From an uncultured Paracoccaceae bacterium (GTDB lineage Bacteria > Pseudomonadota > Alphaproteobacteria > Rhodobacterales > Rhodobacteraceae): 64,000 nucleotides of DNA. The stretch spans positions 62,001 to 126,000 of the forward strand of contig CAKZOU010000069.1 in assembly GCA_937138255.1 (NCBI GenBank). Reading direction: 5' to 3'. Position numbers and translations under genes: made by a program. The notes beneath the pieces were generated by a model. It worked only from the letters and a program-made list of their open reading frames with translations. It searched no databases and had not been told where the DNA came from. Below, one piece after another: positions 26,067 through 35,752 of the stretch (positions within the stretch are counted from its first letter, which is position 1; each line of letters begins with the position of its first letter).

Positions 26067-26824
26067 CGCGGCGGCAGCCGCACCGCGCCATCGAGCCGGA
26101 TCGTCGTGCCGTTGAGATAGGCGTTCTCGATGATCTGGGCGACCATGAGGCCATATTCCTCTGGCATCCCAAGACGCGCGGGGAACGGGATATTGGCGGT
26201 GATTGCAGCCGTGGTTTCCGGCGGCAAGCTTTCCATCATAGGCGTATTGAAGAGGCCCGGCGCAATTGCCATGACGCGAATGCCGGATCTTGCCAGCTCC
26301 CGCGCCGCAGGCAGGCTCATCGCGGCGATCCCACCTTTGGAGGCGGCATAGGCCGCCTGCCCCACCTGACCATCCTCATAGGCGGCCGAAGCGGTATTGA
26401 TGATGACACCACGCTCTTCGCCGACCGGCTCCTGCCTCTGCATCCCGAGAACGGCGTGGGACATGACATTGTATGATCCGATCAGGTTCACGCGGATCAC
26501 CCTCTCGAAGAGGTCGATCGACAACTCGCCCTCGCGCCCGACAATCCGCGCCGCACTTCCGATGCCAGCGCAGTTGACGGCGATCCGCGGGGCTGATCCG
26601 AAATGGGCGACCGTGGCGGCGAAGGCCGCTTCGACCTCGGCCGTAACGCTAACATCTGCTCGAACAGCGAAGCCACCGATATCGGCCGCGACGGCAGACG
26701 CGCGGTCTATATTGAAATCAACCACCGCCACCCGCGCACCCCTGCCAGATAGATGACGCGCCGTCGCCTCGCCCAGCCCGCTTCCGCCTCCAGACACCAG
26801 TGCAACCTGTCCGTCGATCTGCAT
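26063..26824 (-). CDS. Short-chain dehydrogenase/reductase (HSD10/3-hydroxyacyl-CoA dehydrogenase-like)
   Basis: A 253-residue classical SDR. The NAD-binding motif is VSGGGSGLGEATA, the structural 'NCAGIG' corresponds to NNAG, the catalytic Ser lies in 'IINTASAAYED' and the YxxxK pair in 'YAASKGG'. The sequence most resembles 3-hydroxyacyl-CoA dehydrogenase type 2 / 17-beta-HSD10. Residues 1-6 'MQIDGQ' and a GGGAGAG site support the start at 26824. It is 22 bp downstream of the FAH-family gene, so the two probably work in one catabolic route. Confidence 0.85.
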   Translation of the reverse strand: MQIDGQVALVSGGGSGLGEATARHLSGRGARVAVVDFNIDRASAVAADIGGFAVRADVSVTAEVEAAFAATVAHFGSAPRIAVNCAGIGSAARIVGREGELSIDLFERVIRVNLIGSYNVMSHAVLGMQRQEPVGEERGVIINTASAAYEDGQVGQAAYAASKGGIAAMSLPAARELARSGIRVMAIAPGLFNTPMMESLPPETTAAITANIPFPARLGMPEEYGLMVAQIIENAYLNGTTIRLDGAVRLPPR

Positions 26825-26846
26825 ATCTGTCTCTCCCTTCCGCGCC

Positions 26847-27545
26847 CTATTCGGCCGGGCCGACGGTGAGGTGGATTGGCTCAAGGCCACCGATCCTACC
26901 GTCCAGCACATCGCCGGCAACCACGGGCCCCACGCCTGCGGGTGTTCCTGTCAAGATCACATCGCCCGGAGCGAGATGATAATAGTTCGAAAGATCGGCG
27001 ACGATCTCTGGAACAGAGTGAACCATCTCGCCAAGGGCCGCGTCTTGCCGGATCGTTCCATTGACTGACAGCCTGAGCCGCAGATCGCCAAGGGCACCCA
27101 CGTCCGAAGCGCGGCTCGCCGGAGCGAATACAGCCGAGCTTTCAAAATCCTTGCCGATGTCCCAAGGGCGGCGCTTGTCTTTGGCAATGCCCTGCAGATC
27201 GCGGCGGGTCATGTCGAGAGCAGCGCAATAGCCGAGGATCACCTCGGGAGCCTTGGAAACCGCGACGCGGAACGCTGGCGCACCGATCAATACCGCCAAC
27301 TCCATCTCATGATGGAAGTCAGCCGTGCCCGGAGGATAGGGGATGGTCGCGCCGCTTGCGATGGCAGCGGCAGGCGCTTTGGTGAAATAGAACGGCGCCT
27401 CGCGGTCAACCTCGTTGCCCATCTCGGCCGCGTGGGCCGCATAATTGCGCCCGACACAAAAGATACGACGGACAGGAAAGCGGGCCTCTTCCCCCTCCAA
27501 GGGGATCGAAAAGGCTTCTGGCAATTCGAAAAGATGACGTGTCAT
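26847..27545 (-). CDS. Fumarylacetoacetate hydrolase family protein
   Basis: A 232-residue FAH-domain enzyme. Motifs are 'RIFCVGRNYAAHAAEMG', the metal-binding 'DFHHEMELAVLIG' (Glu-x-Glu) and 'GDVILTGTPAGVGPV'. Small FAH proteins of this size are usually fumarylpyruvate or acylpyruvate hydrolases, or oxaloacetate tautomerases/decarboxylases. The start at 27545 follows GGGAGGG. It leads the two-gene operon with the SDR, and the particular ring-cleavage or acylpyruvate substrate is unknown. Confidence 0.87.
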   Translation of the reverse strand: MTRHLFELPEAFSIPLEGEEARFPVRRIFCVGRNYAAHAAEMGNEVDREAPFYFTKAPAAAIASGATIPYPPGTADFHHEMELAVLIGAPAFRVAVSKAPEVILGYCAALDMTRRDLQGIAKDKRRPWDIGKDFESSAVFAPASRASDVGALGDLRLRLSVNGTIRQDAALGEMVHSVPEIVADLSNYYHLAPGDVILTGTPAGVGPVVAGDVLDGRIGGLEPIHLTVGPAE

Positions 27546-27605
27546 GTAATCCCTCCCGGCAACCCGCAAGTCTTCTCAGGATTGCGCGAGAGGGTAAAGG
27601 ACCGT

Positions 27606-29486
27606 CTAGTCCATAATCTCGCGCCGCAGCCGCGCCTCAGAAACCGTCGCATATTGCTCGTCCACGAATTCCTCGGCCCGATCCTCGTCGGCCAGAACCA
27701 CCGCACGAACGAGGCTCTTGGCCACCTCGAGGCGCGACATATAGACGATATCCGCCCCCGCCTCTTTCAGATCGCGCCAGCCCTGCATCTGGATAGCGTT
27801 GGAAATGATCGTCGCTTCGGGGTTGAGGTGCCGCAAAAGGCGCACGAGATCGCGGTTGGTGATCCCGCGCAGAAGATCGTCCGAAATGGTGCAGACGATG
27901 ATCTTGGCGCGGTTGACCCCGGCGTGGATGAGCGACTCTTCGTTGGAGATATCGCCATACTTGACCTTGACCCCCATGCCGCGGATCCGGTCGTGGATCG
28001 CCACGTTAAAGTCCACCACGGTGGTCTTGGCGATGAGGTGTGGGTGGGTCTTGGCAAGCTCGGTGACAAAGGACGAGGCATCGCGGTGAATGCCGAGGAT
28101 CGCCAGTTCGACTTCATCGCTCTCTTCCTCGACCGTCTCTTCCGGTTCTTTGAAACCGATGCGGTTGAGGAAACCTTGCATGATCTCGTGGATCCGGTAG
28201 GCCCCCTCGAAAAGCGGCGTGGTCATGACAGCGGTAAAGACAAAGGCCAGAATGATCGCTGAAGAGAGGTCTTTGCTGATGTGTCCGAAGCTCAGGCCCA
28301 GATAGGCGATGACGAGGCCAAACTCGGAAATCTGCGCGAGCCTGATCGACGATACTTGCGCGTTGCGCTGATCGACACCTGCGAAATAGAGCATCGGGAA
28401 GAACACCAGCTGCCGCGCCAGCACCGCGAGGAAAGCAATCCCGAGAGCGGTCAGCGGGCCCGACCAGCCGTTGATCGCCGGAAGAGCAATCCCGAGGCCG
28501 ACAAAGAACAGCGTGATGAAGAAATCCTTCACAAGGCCGACCTTGGTCACGATCTCGGTGCTGTAGGGCGAGCTGGCGATGGTTGCGCCGGCAATCAGGG
28601 CTGCCATGCCCGAGCTGACCGTCATATGCCAGTTGAACCCGAACATCTTGGTGAAGGTGTCGATGTTGGTGCCGATGGCGACCATCGCAAAACACCACGA
28701 CATAGCCCCCAGGAGGATTAGCTCGGGCATCTTCGCGATCCACGAAAAGGCGCGATCCACGATCGTGCGGGACAGGAAGACGGCAATCACCACCAGAATG
28801 CCGATGCCGAGGAACGAGAAGCCGATCGCCTTGATATCGGGGCTGTCGAAGGCCGGCTGGATCAAGGTCACGATGATCGCCCAGATATCCTGAAAGATCA
28901 AAATGGTAAGAGAGATGCGGCCCGGTTGGGTATCAAGCTGGAAATGCTCCTGAAACAGCTTGACCACGAGCAGCGAGGACGAACCCGCGATGGCGATGCC
29001 GAGATAGAGCGGACCAAGCGGCGTATCATCCAGGACGCCACCAAACCCCATATAGATCACCAGCTTCGCAAACAGCATCCCGAACAGAAGCGTGATCGGA
29101 TACTGGGCCAGACCGACCAAGAGGATCAGGCGGCCGCCGGAAAACAGGCTCCGAAGGTTGATCTCGAGACCGATAACAAACAGCAGCAGAACGAAACCGA
29201 TCTGGGCAATCGTATCCACGTTTGCCGGGTCGGTAATCATGTGAAAGCCCTGCGGGCCAAGGAAAACGCCCGCAAGGATGAAGGCCGCGATCGACGGAAT
29301 CTTGAGCCTGGCGAAGATCACCGCAATGCCGCCCGCGAACAACAGGGCCGCGCCCATGTCTTGAACGAGCGTCGGAACAGCACCGCCCGCGGCAGAAGCA
29401 GGGCTGGCCATTATTGCCGAAAGCAAGGCCGCTAGCGCGATCACTATAGGCAGTTCCCGGAAACGGGTTATTAGTCGCTCTCGCAC
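27606..29486 (-). CDS. CPA2-family monovalent cation:proton antiporter with TrkA-N domain
   Basis: A 626-residue membrane protein of the KefB/YbaL type. A signal-like first segment is followed by about 12 helices (to around residue 415) and a soluble RCK/TrkA-N domain (about 450-570: 'LAILGIHRDASSFVTELA', 'VKVKYGDISNEESLIHAG'). The Rossmann glycines are less perfect than in KefC. The start is GTG with GGGGGA upstream. It should exchange K+ or Na+ for protons under nucleotide control. It lies 40 bp after the DUF3307 gene and so may be co-transcribed with the adenylate cyclase. Confidence 0.88.
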   Translation of the reverse strand: MRERLITRFRELPIVIALAALLSAIMASPASAAGGAVPTLVQDMGAALLFAGGIAVIFARLKIPSIAAFILAGVFLGPQGFHMITDPANVDTIAQIGFVLLLFVIGLEINLRSLFSGGRLILLVGLAQYPITLLFGMLFAKLVIYMGFGGVLDDTPLGPLYLGIAIAGSSSLLVVKLFQEHFQLDTQPGRISLTILIFQDIWAIIVTLIQPAFDSPDIKAIGFSFLGIGILVVIAVFLSRTIVDRAFSWIAKMPELILLGAMSWCFAMVAIGTNIDTFTKMFGFNWHMTVSSGMAALIAGATIASSPYSTEIVTKVGLVKDFFITLFFVGLGIALPAINGWSGPLTALGIAFLAVLARQLVFFPMLYFAGVDQRNAQVSSIRLAQISEFGLVIAYLGLSFGHISKDLSSAIILAFVFTAVMTTPLFEGAYRIHEIMQGFLNRIGFKEPEETVEEESDEVELAILGIHRDASSFVTELAKTHPHLIAKTTVVDFNVAIHDRIRGMGVKVKYGDISNEESLIHAGVNRAKIIVCTISDDLLRGITNRDLVRLLRHLNPEATIISNAIQMQGWRDLKEAGADIVYMSRLEVAKSLVRAVVLADEDRAEEFVDEQYATVSEARLRREIMD

Positions 29487-29526
29487 TTCGGCTCCCCCTT
29501 TGGAGTTCTCTTATTCTTGATTGTCG

Positions 29527-29925
29527 TCAGATTGTTTGCAGGACAATCAGGTAGGTCATCGCAATATAGGTCGTGTGATGCAGAAACTGATCGAGACCGT
29601 TGAACGCCCAAAATGTTCGCGGTCTTTCCGAACTTGAGACGTGATCACCGTAGTGGGCTTTGGCGAAATCCAGCGCGTAGTGGACGACAAATTCGCCGAC
29701 CGCAAAGAACAGGATCACCAATGGCGCAAGACCGAGCAGAGCAAGAACAACAACGGTTCCTGCCGCATGAATCCCGGCATGCGCATAGCCCCCCGGCATG
29801 GTCAGGCTTCCCTTTCCCCGGATCATCCAATCGAATTGCAGAAGATAGTCTGCTGCAAAATGCTTGAGCTCTAGGCAGAGCATCACCCAAAGGGCAAAAG
29901 TTGTTGTCTCAGGCACGGTTCCCAT
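29527..29925 (-). CDS. DUF3307-like membrane protein
   Basis: A 132-residue protein with three to four hydrophobic segments and the DUF3307 pattern: 'KHFAADYLLQFDWM' early, 'GGYAHAGIHA' in the middle and 'LDQFLHHTTYIAMTYLIV' at the end, keeping the typical His and Asp residues. The function is unknown. It sits 23 bp after the cyclase gene and 40 bp before the antiporter, pointing to a shared transcript. Confidence 0.75.
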   Translation of the reverse strand: MGTVPETTTFALWVMLCLELKHFAADYLLQFDWMIRGKGSLTMPGGYAHAGIHAAGTVVVLALLGLAPLVILFFAVGEFVVHYALDFAKAHYGDHVSSSERPRTFWAFNGLDQFLHHTTYIAMTYLIVLQTI

Positions 29926-29948
29926 CCCACCAGTTAGTCACGTCAAGT

Positions 29949-32126
29949 TTATTCGATAAGGGCGGTCTCGCCTAGGTTTTCCTTCTCATTGAGAAGCTCG
30001 GCGAAGTCGTTGCCACGCTCAGGGAGCTTCTTGTAGAAGGTCACAAGACCGGGTTCGACCGTCAGCGCCAGCGCGAGGCACGCGTCAAGGCGCGCTTGGT
30101 CAAGCTGGCCGTTCTTGGCAAAATCGCGGATCAGCCTATGGTGTAGTTGCTCGAGTTCCTGGAACGCCTTGCTGTCCTTCACCGTTTTGCCGCCGATCAG
30201 GATGTGGGTCTGGATCCGCATCGATTTGCCCTTGAGGCCCAGATAGCCCGCCTCGAGCATCGCAAAATCGGCCAGTCCCTCGCGCATCGACTCTGTGATC
30301 AGGATATCATAATCTACCTGCCGGCAGGCTGTCTCGATCCGTGAAGCCACGTTCACCGTATCGCCGATGGCCGAATAGTTAAATCGGTCCGCCGAGCCGA
30401 TATTGCCGACGCATGCGATCCCCGCGTTGATACCAATGGCGCAGGCTACAGGCTTGTGATCGTGCTCTGAGTTGAAAACAACGAGCGCGCTTCGCATATC
30501 GATGGCCGCCTGTGCAGCCAGCACGCGATGGTTTTCCGTTTCCACCGGCGCGTTCCAGAAGGCCATGATCGCATCACCGATGAATTTGTCGATGGTTCCC
30601 GATTGAGCTAGGATCTTGCCCCCGAGCTTGGTGAAAAGGTTGTTCAGAAGCGAGACCATCTGATCCGCCGTAACGGTCTCGGTCAGCGGCGTGAAATTGC
30701 GGATATCGCAAAACATCAGGCTGACCTCGCGGTTGATTCCGCCAAGTTCGACGTGGTGACCGCTGCTCTCGATCTGATCAAGGACACCGGGCGCGACATA
30801 GTGCGAAAAGGATCTGCGGATCATGCGCTTGTCGCGGTCCGCCACAATGAACTGATACGCAGCAAGACCCGAGAAGGCGAGGAAACCGCCGACGAGGGCG
30901 AAGGTTGCATCAAAAAGGATGTGAAGACGCACAAAGGCAAACCAGCTGCCACCCAAAACAATGACCGCCGTGAGCATTCCCGCACTGATCGATGCCAAGG
31001 GCCCGAACCACGCCATCACGCCCAAGACAATCACCCCGAGGATAACGAAGGTCAGTATTTCCAGCGCTTCGACAAGGTCATTGCGAACAAGAAAGTCTTG
31101 CAGAAGTATCTGCTCGACCATCTGGGCGTGGATGGACACGCCCGGCACGGGTTCACGAAGGGCGGTCGTCCGTATGTCGAGAAGTCCAGCGGCAGACGTT
31201 CCTACAAAGACGATATTGCCCTGCAACTTGTCGATTAGGACAGGGTCGTAGCCATCGGCCAGAACATCCTTCGCCGAGACATAGAGCTCTGGGGATTCCC
31301 GCCGATAGCGAACCCACAGTTGGCCATCAGGCAGGGTCGGTATCGAGAGGTCAGCGAGATTGACCGTTTCGAGGTATCCAGGGATTTCTGCGGCCCCTTG
31401 CAGAACATAGGTGGACGCTCCGAACGCCACCCGGAGCGCCTCGAGAGAGAGGCTCGGGTAATAGCCTGCATCGCTGTTCCAGATCAGTGGAACCTTGCGA
31501 ATATATATTGATCCGTCGAGCGGATTGACCGAAACCCCTCCGATCCCGGATGCAGCGTCCATAAGAACCGGCAAGACAGGCGTAGGCGCCTGAAGATATG
31601 GGGCACCAAGACCTGGCTGATTGCCAATTTCAACGAACCCGGCCTTTGCGCGCTGGGGCTCGGCCTCGACATCCCTTGACACCGCCACCCCCAGAACGAC
31701 CCGCGTCTGGGCGATCGTATCTGCAAAGATCTTGTCCGTATCCAAAGAGGACAGGGTTTCAAGTTCACTCTGCCCCATGTTCGTTTGCAAATCCGAAAAC
31801 CGTGTCACGAGCGAAGACGGCGACATCCGGTCGGGTTCCGCAAAAAGCACGTCGAAGATGATCACAGCCGCGCCGTAATTGGCCAGCTTTTCGGTCAGTT
31901 CCGCAAACAGGTCACGAGGCCAGGGCCACTGGCCGAGTTGCTCGAGCGATTTTTCATCGACATCGACCACTCGCACCGGCAGAGGGACATATTCGCGCGG
32001 GCTCAGGGTTTGAAGATAGTCGAAGTAGGTTTCCCGAAGTTCACGTACCGGCAGGGGATCCATCCCGCGCACGAAGATCAGGATCGCGAGCAAGAATATG
32101 CCAACCGCGAGGACAATTCGCCTCAT
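29949..32126 (-). CDS. CHASE2-domain adenylate/guanylate cyclase
   Basis: A 725-residue membrane sensor cyclase. An N-terminal helix is followed by a large periplasmic CHASE2 domain (about 30-335: 'VRVVDVDEKSLEQLGQWPWP', 'VIIFDVLFAEPD'). Three helices come next (about 345-430), then a class III nucleotide cyclase catalytic domain (about 465-640) with metal-binding Asp residues in 'MFCDIRNFTP' and 'FIGDAIMAFW'. It should make cAMP in response to an outside signal. The gene follows the FecR-domain gene by 31 bp, a frequent pairing in alphaproteobacteria, and CNBD proteins nearby are potential receptors. Confidence 0.92.
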   Translation of the reverse strand: MRRIVLAVGIFLLAILIFVRGMDPLPVRELRETYFDYLQTLSPREYVPLPVRVVDVDEKSLEQLGQWPWPRDLFAELTEKLANYGAAVIIFDVLFAEPDRMSPSSLVTRFSDLQTNMGQSELETLSSLDTDKIFADTIAQTRVVLGVAVSRDVEAEPQRAKAGFVEIGNQPGLGAPYLQAPTPVLPVLMDAASGIGGVSVNPLDGSIYIRKVPLIWNSDAGYYPSLSLEALRVAFGASTYVLQGAAEIPGYLETVNLADLSIPTLPDGQLWVRYRRESPELYVSAKDVLADGYDPVLIDKLQGNIVFVGTSAAGLLDIRTTALREPVPGVSIHAQMVEQILLQDFLVRNDLVEALEILTFVILGVIVLGVMAWFGPLASISAGMLTAVIVLGGSWFAFVRLHILFDATFALVGGFLAFSGLAAYQFIVADRDKRMIRRSFSHYVAPGVLDQIESSGHHVELGGINREVSLMFCDIRNFTPLTETVTADQMVSLLNNLFTKLGGKILAQSGTIDKFIGDAIMAFWNAPVETENHRVLAAQAAIDMRSALVVFNSEHDHKPVACAIGINAGIACVGNIGSADRFNYSAIGDTVNVASRIETACRQVDYDILITESMREGLADFAMLEAGYLGLKGKSMRIQTHILIGGKTVKDSKAFQELEQLHHRLIRDFAKNGQLDQARLDACLALALTVEPGLVTFYKKLPERGNDFAELLNEKENLGETALIE

Positions 32127-32157
32127 TTAGCGCGATATCCTACGTCAACATTCAGCA

Positions 32158-33153
32158 TCAAGCTGGGTCTGGCGGAAGGCATTTTGGAGGAAGCGCTACG
32201 CCGTCTTTCTTCTTGCCGTGCTTCCAGCCTTGGCCGTTACAAGTTCCCCAGCCTTGCTGATGGTCGCTAGTCGGATCACCTGCCCCATTACTCTGCCCAC
32301 CGCTGTTGCCAGGTTGATAATAGGGGTCGGGTTCAACTGGTGCAGGCACAATTACAAGCGAGTCCGGCGGCGGAGGCGGCGGCGGAGGCGGCGCGGGATC
32401 CGGCTCCTGCGGCGGCGGCGGCGGAGACGGAGCCGGAGGAGGCGGCGGAGGCGGCGGCGGAGGCGGTGCCGGGGGCTCCGAAATGTCGCCACAGCTTTCG
32501 ATCGGCGCACGGAAATCTTCTCTGAGCGGCCGCTGATTGACAACATAGGGGAAATCATTGCGAAGTTCGGAATTGCGATCTTCGCCATAGAAGAACAAGA
32601 CGCTGATCCTGCTTCGCTCGGTCCGGCTCAACGAGCAAAGATCCTCCATCTCCTCGCACTCGCCTTTCAGCGTGCACAAGATGACCTTGCCCTCAAAAAG
32701 CACAACGCTGGTCAGCCGGTTATGTTCGACGTGGAAATCGAAGATCGTGCCCCGAACGGCCATTGTGGCAGTGGGCGTTACGATCTCGTAAGCTTGCTTT
32801 TCCGATTGACCCGTAATGAAGCGGAAAGTTCCAGCCAGCGCATTGACAGAAAAACGGCTGGCGCGGTTGGACGTCTTCATCAGGATTTCGTCGATCACCA
32901 GCTGCGAGCCTGGGCCAACCACGATCCTCGTATCATCCGAGAAAATAAGCTGAACCGAGCCATTGCGGCCGGTCTTGACAACATCACCCTGCGAAATCTG
33001 GGTGCCTTCCACGATGTCTATGGTTCCATTCGCCGTTTCCAGCTCGGCCAGAGGCGCCACAGCTGCAACATAGCCAACCACTCCGGCCAGTGCCGAAGTT
33101 GCAAGACCGAGGGTCGAAAAAACTATGAACAGAAATGTCGTAATGTGACGCAT
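32158..33153 (-). CDS. FecR-domain periplasmic protein with proline-rich C-terminus
   Basis: A 331-residue exported protein. The signal peptide ends near ATSALA, a FecR domain follows (about 40-150: 'QISQGDVVKTGRNGSVQLIF', 'TATMAVRGTIFD'), and after two Cys-containing loops comes a nearly pure proline tract (about 226-264, runs of up to eleven Pro). The C-terminus is Gly/His/Lys-rich. The ATG at 33153 with GGGGGAT upstream is preferred over an earlier frame start. No sigma/anti-sigma pair is present; this FecR type is a structural or sensory module, and here it precedes a CHASE2 cyclase that it may regulate from the periplasm. Confidence 0.85.
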   Translation of the reverse strand: MRHITTFLFIVFSTLGLATSALAGVVGYVAAVAPLAELETANGTIDIVEGTQISQGDVVKTGRNGSVQLIFSDDTRIVVGPGSQLVIDEILMKTSNRASRFSVNALAGTFRFITGQSEKQAYEIVTPTATMAVRGTIFDFHVEHNRLTSVVLFEGKVILCTLKGECEEMEDLCSLSRTERSRISVLFFYGEDRNSELRNDFPYVVNQRPLREDFRAPIESCGDISEPPAPPPPPPPPPPPAPSPPPPPQEPDPAPPPPPPPPPDSLVIVPAPVEPDPYYQPGNSGGQSNGAGDPTSDHQQGWGTCNGQGWKHGKKKDGVALPPKCLPPDPA

Positions 33154-33456
33154 AGAAATCCCCCAACAACTCAACAACAGCGCTGAGACGTCTCAAACAC
33201 CCTCTGAATCCTGAAGGCGAATCTGCCTACAATTCAAATCGTTTGTCTAAAACATGACACCCTTTTGCCGCAATTGGCTAGGCATCTCATATCAGAGCCA
33301 CTGATTTTCATAAAGTTTTTCCTGCATTTCCCTTCGATTTTCCCGAAATGCCGCTGTTTCGAAATTTGGCAAAAAAGCCCAATTTTCGCCCCACTCTCCA
33401 CAAGGGCCCAACGTTTCGCGCCAAGTTTCGATGTCCGACGGCCCCGTTCGTCCGTC
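33154..33456. other. Intergenic region upstream of the fecR-cyclase operon
   Basis: About 300 bp between the SulP stop and the fecR start with no supported gene. The half near fecR has a perfect 12-bp palindrome, described separately. The rest, roughly 33240-33420, is relatively AT-rich and contains no hairpin with a T tract that I can identify, so it most likely holds the fecR promoter and upstream sites. Confidence 0.5.
33184..33195. promoter_or_regulatory. Perfect 12-bp palindrome upstream of fecR
   Basis: TGAGACGTCTCA is exactly self-complementary and lies 31-42 bp before the fecR start codon. The position suits an operator or activator site for the fecR-cyclase operon. No binding protein can be named. 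Confidence 0.4.
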
Positions 33457-35697
33457 TCAATGCCCCGACGGTCTGTCGATTCTTGATCTCTCGTGCGCGA
33501 GGAGTGTGTTGGTTTGAACCACCTTGGCCGCGATGGCGCGCGCCAGCGCGAGGTTGAGGAGCGCCGCCAGAGAGGGGTTTGTCCGGTTGAGTGTATCTAT
33601 CGTTTCTTGCCGAAGCCGCCAGGCTCGGCTTGGACGCTCGGCAATCACATCTGCGCTGCGACCGAGGCAGAGAACATAGGCCATTTCGCCCACAAGCGCG
33701 CTTGGACCAACAGACCGGACACGGGTTGCCCGACCCTTCCCGCTGGGCAGGAATATTCCAAACCGCCCTTCTTCCACGAGATACATATCCCGGTCTTGGT
33801 CGTTTGCCCGCATCAGCGCCTCGCCCTCGGCAAGATCAACGGACTCCAGCACGCCTAGAATTTCGCTGGACCGTGGATCGCCTCCACACATCTCCGCAAC
33901 GATGGAAGCGATTGTCGCAGGAGGCAGGGTCGTCGCCCCAAGCCTAAGCAGTCTGTCCTCACAATATTCGATGGCCTCGTCGAGATCGCGCCAAATCAAA
34001 TATCCGGCGGCGTCGTCGTCCGCCGTCTTTCGAACCGGGATCCCCCAACGTTCAAAGCCTTGCTGGATGCGTTGGGAAAGACCTGTCATATGCAACCCTG
34101 CCGGCAGATCGCCAAAGGTATAGGCAATCTTTGCCAAGGCGGCGCTTGCGGAGCTGTCAAAGCGGGTGACACTACTCATGTCCAAAATCAGCCCGGCGAG
34201 CCCCTGCGGAAGCTTGCTGTGTGCTTTGACAGTATCGAGCATATTTTCGACCGAGCCGAAAAACAAAGCGCCCTGTAGATGGAGGATGCAAATACTGTCG
34301 GCCTGCCGGGCAAGGGCGGCGCGCTCCTCTGGAGAACGATCATAAGCACTTTGTCGGACAAGCGCGTTCGAGGCGTGGCGAACGAGTGGCAAACGTGCAT
34401 ATCCGAGTGCAAATCCGAATAGAGCCAGCATGAGACCAACCGCAATCGCCGGCAGAATTCCAAAGACCACGGTCACCGCGATGATGCCTGCGATGACGAC
34501 CCTGTCCTCCACAGGAAGACGGCGCATGGTTTGAACCGCCCAGTCGCTGATCATCGAAAGGCCAACGAAGAGAAGCAGACCGGCCGCAACAAACACCGGA
34601 ACGGCGGCGACGATCTGCGAGGCAAAAAACGAAGCGGCCAGCATGAATATTACATTGCCAATGATCATCGGCCTCGCCACGACACCAAGTTTGGCCGCCA
34701 ATAGTGTTCCTCCTCCCTGAAGATAGCAGGCAAGACTGCCGATGGGGCCGATGGCCATATTTATAAGGCCGGTCACCTTCAGTTCCCGGCTTTCATCGAC
34801 ATCGGATCTGGTCCCGAGCTCGACGCCGGCCACGTTCAGAAGAAAGCCTATGAGATTGATCAACACGACCGCCGCGATTGTCGGCCCGGTTGTTGCGACC
34901 TGCCCCCAATCGATCAAACCATAGAGTTCACGGGCGGAAGGCAGAGCTCCCCCTTCCGCATGATACGGATCGACCAAAAGCCCCATTTCCGCCGCGTCGA
35001 TGCGGCTGACATCCAAGAACCCGATGACAAGATAGAAACCCACGGAAAAGACGAGGAGCGCGACGATCAAAAGAAAGGTTCCCGCCTTACGGGCGACAGC
35101 GAAATACAAAACCACCGCAAGGATAGTCGCGGGAATCACGCTGTAGAGGGTCTCTTTTTCGGTCAGAGCCAGAGCGATGTCTCGGTATTCTGACGCACCT
35201 GCGAGGATCGACAGGGCCGCATGGACAAGAAGGAAGCCCGAGCTTGCGAGAAACCCGGCTGCAACCGAATAGGGGAACATTCGGATCAGGCGGCCTAGGC
35301 GAAAACGGCCGACGAGCCAAAACGTAACGCCAGACGCGAGCGCAGCAGTGCCCAAAACCGCGAAGACAGTAGCGACTTGCGCCCCGGCCGGCCCTGTCAC
35401 GCCAGAGGCAGCTATCGCAGCCGCTGGAGCAATGATCGCAATGGAGGAATCTTGGGTGATCGACAGTGGCGCACGGAAGCCGCCGAACTTGTAGAGAGCC
35501 AGCGTTCCGGAAGCCGTAGCGAAAATGAATATCGCTGTTGCCAGACCAAGTCCGGCACTCAAAGAGCCGGCAAAGCAAATGGTGGCAAGGGCAAGACAGG
35601 TCCCAACAGCATCGACGCCAAGGACCACTCCGACTCCAGCAGAGAACATAGACCCCGCCAAGGATCCGCCCGATTTTGCCGCAATCGCGTTCGACAT
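33457..35697 (-). CDS. SulP-family anion transporter with STAS and cyclic-nucleotide-binding domains
   Basis: A 746-residue protein. The membrane part (about 1-445) matches SulP/SLC26 permeases ('FRAPLSITQDSSIAIIAPAA', 'AAGFLASSGFLLVHA'). A STAS domain follows (about 470-560: 'LILDMSSVTRFDSSASAALA'). A C-terminal cyclic-nucleotide-binding domain (about 610-720) has the phosphate-binding cassette 'LVGEMAYVLCLGRSADVI' with the key Arg. SulP proteins carry sulfate, bicarbonate or carboxylates; the substrate here is unknown, though sulfate would suit a sulfur oxidiser. The CNBD implies direct control by cAMP or cGMP. It lies 55 bp downstream of the CNBD membrane gene. Confidence 0.88.
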   Translation of the reverse strand: MSNAIAAKSGGSLAGSMFSAGVGVVLGVDAVGTCLALATICFAGSLSAGLGLATAIFIFATASGTLALYKFGGFRAPLSITQDSSIAIIAPAAAIAASGVTGPAGAQVATVFAVLGTAALASGVTFWLVGRFRLGRLIRMFPYSVAAGFLASSGFLLVHAALSILAGASEYRDIALALTEKETLYSVIPATILAVVLYFAVARKAGTFLLIVALLVFSVGFYLVIGFLDVSRIDAAEMGLLVDPYHAEGGALPSARELYGLIDWGQVATTGPTIAAVVLINLIGFLLNVAGVELGTRSDVDESRELKVTGLINMAIGPIGSLACYLQGGGTLLAAKLGVVARPMIIGNVIFMLAASFFASQIVAAVPVFVAAGLLLFVGLSMISDWAVQTMRRLPVEDRVVIAGIIAVTVVFGILPAIAVGLMLALFGFALGYARLPLVRHASNALVRQSAYDRSPEERAALARQADSICILHLQGALFFGSVENMLDTVKAHSKLPQGLAGLILDMSSVTRFDSSASAALAKIAYTFGDLPAGLHMTGLSQRIQQGFERWGIPVRKTADDDAAGYLIWRDLDEAIEYCEDRLLRLGATTLPPATIASIVAEMCGGDPRSSEILGVLESVDLAEGEALMRANDQDRDMYLVEEGRFGIFLPSGKGRATRVRSVGPSALVGEMAYVLCLGRSADVIAERPSRAWRLRQETIDTLNRTNPSLAALLNLALARAIAAKVVQTNTLLAHERSRIDRPSGH

Positions 35698-35752
35698 CTA
35701 CCCTTCCTTTTTCGTTGCGTTCAGGTCCGGTCCGTCGGGCCCAAAAGTTGCT

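Noticed and set aside
32361-32475. Repetitive GGCGGC/GGAGGC stretch as a repeat array
   Set aside because: It is the coding sequence for the proline tract of the FecR protein, with no regular spacers.
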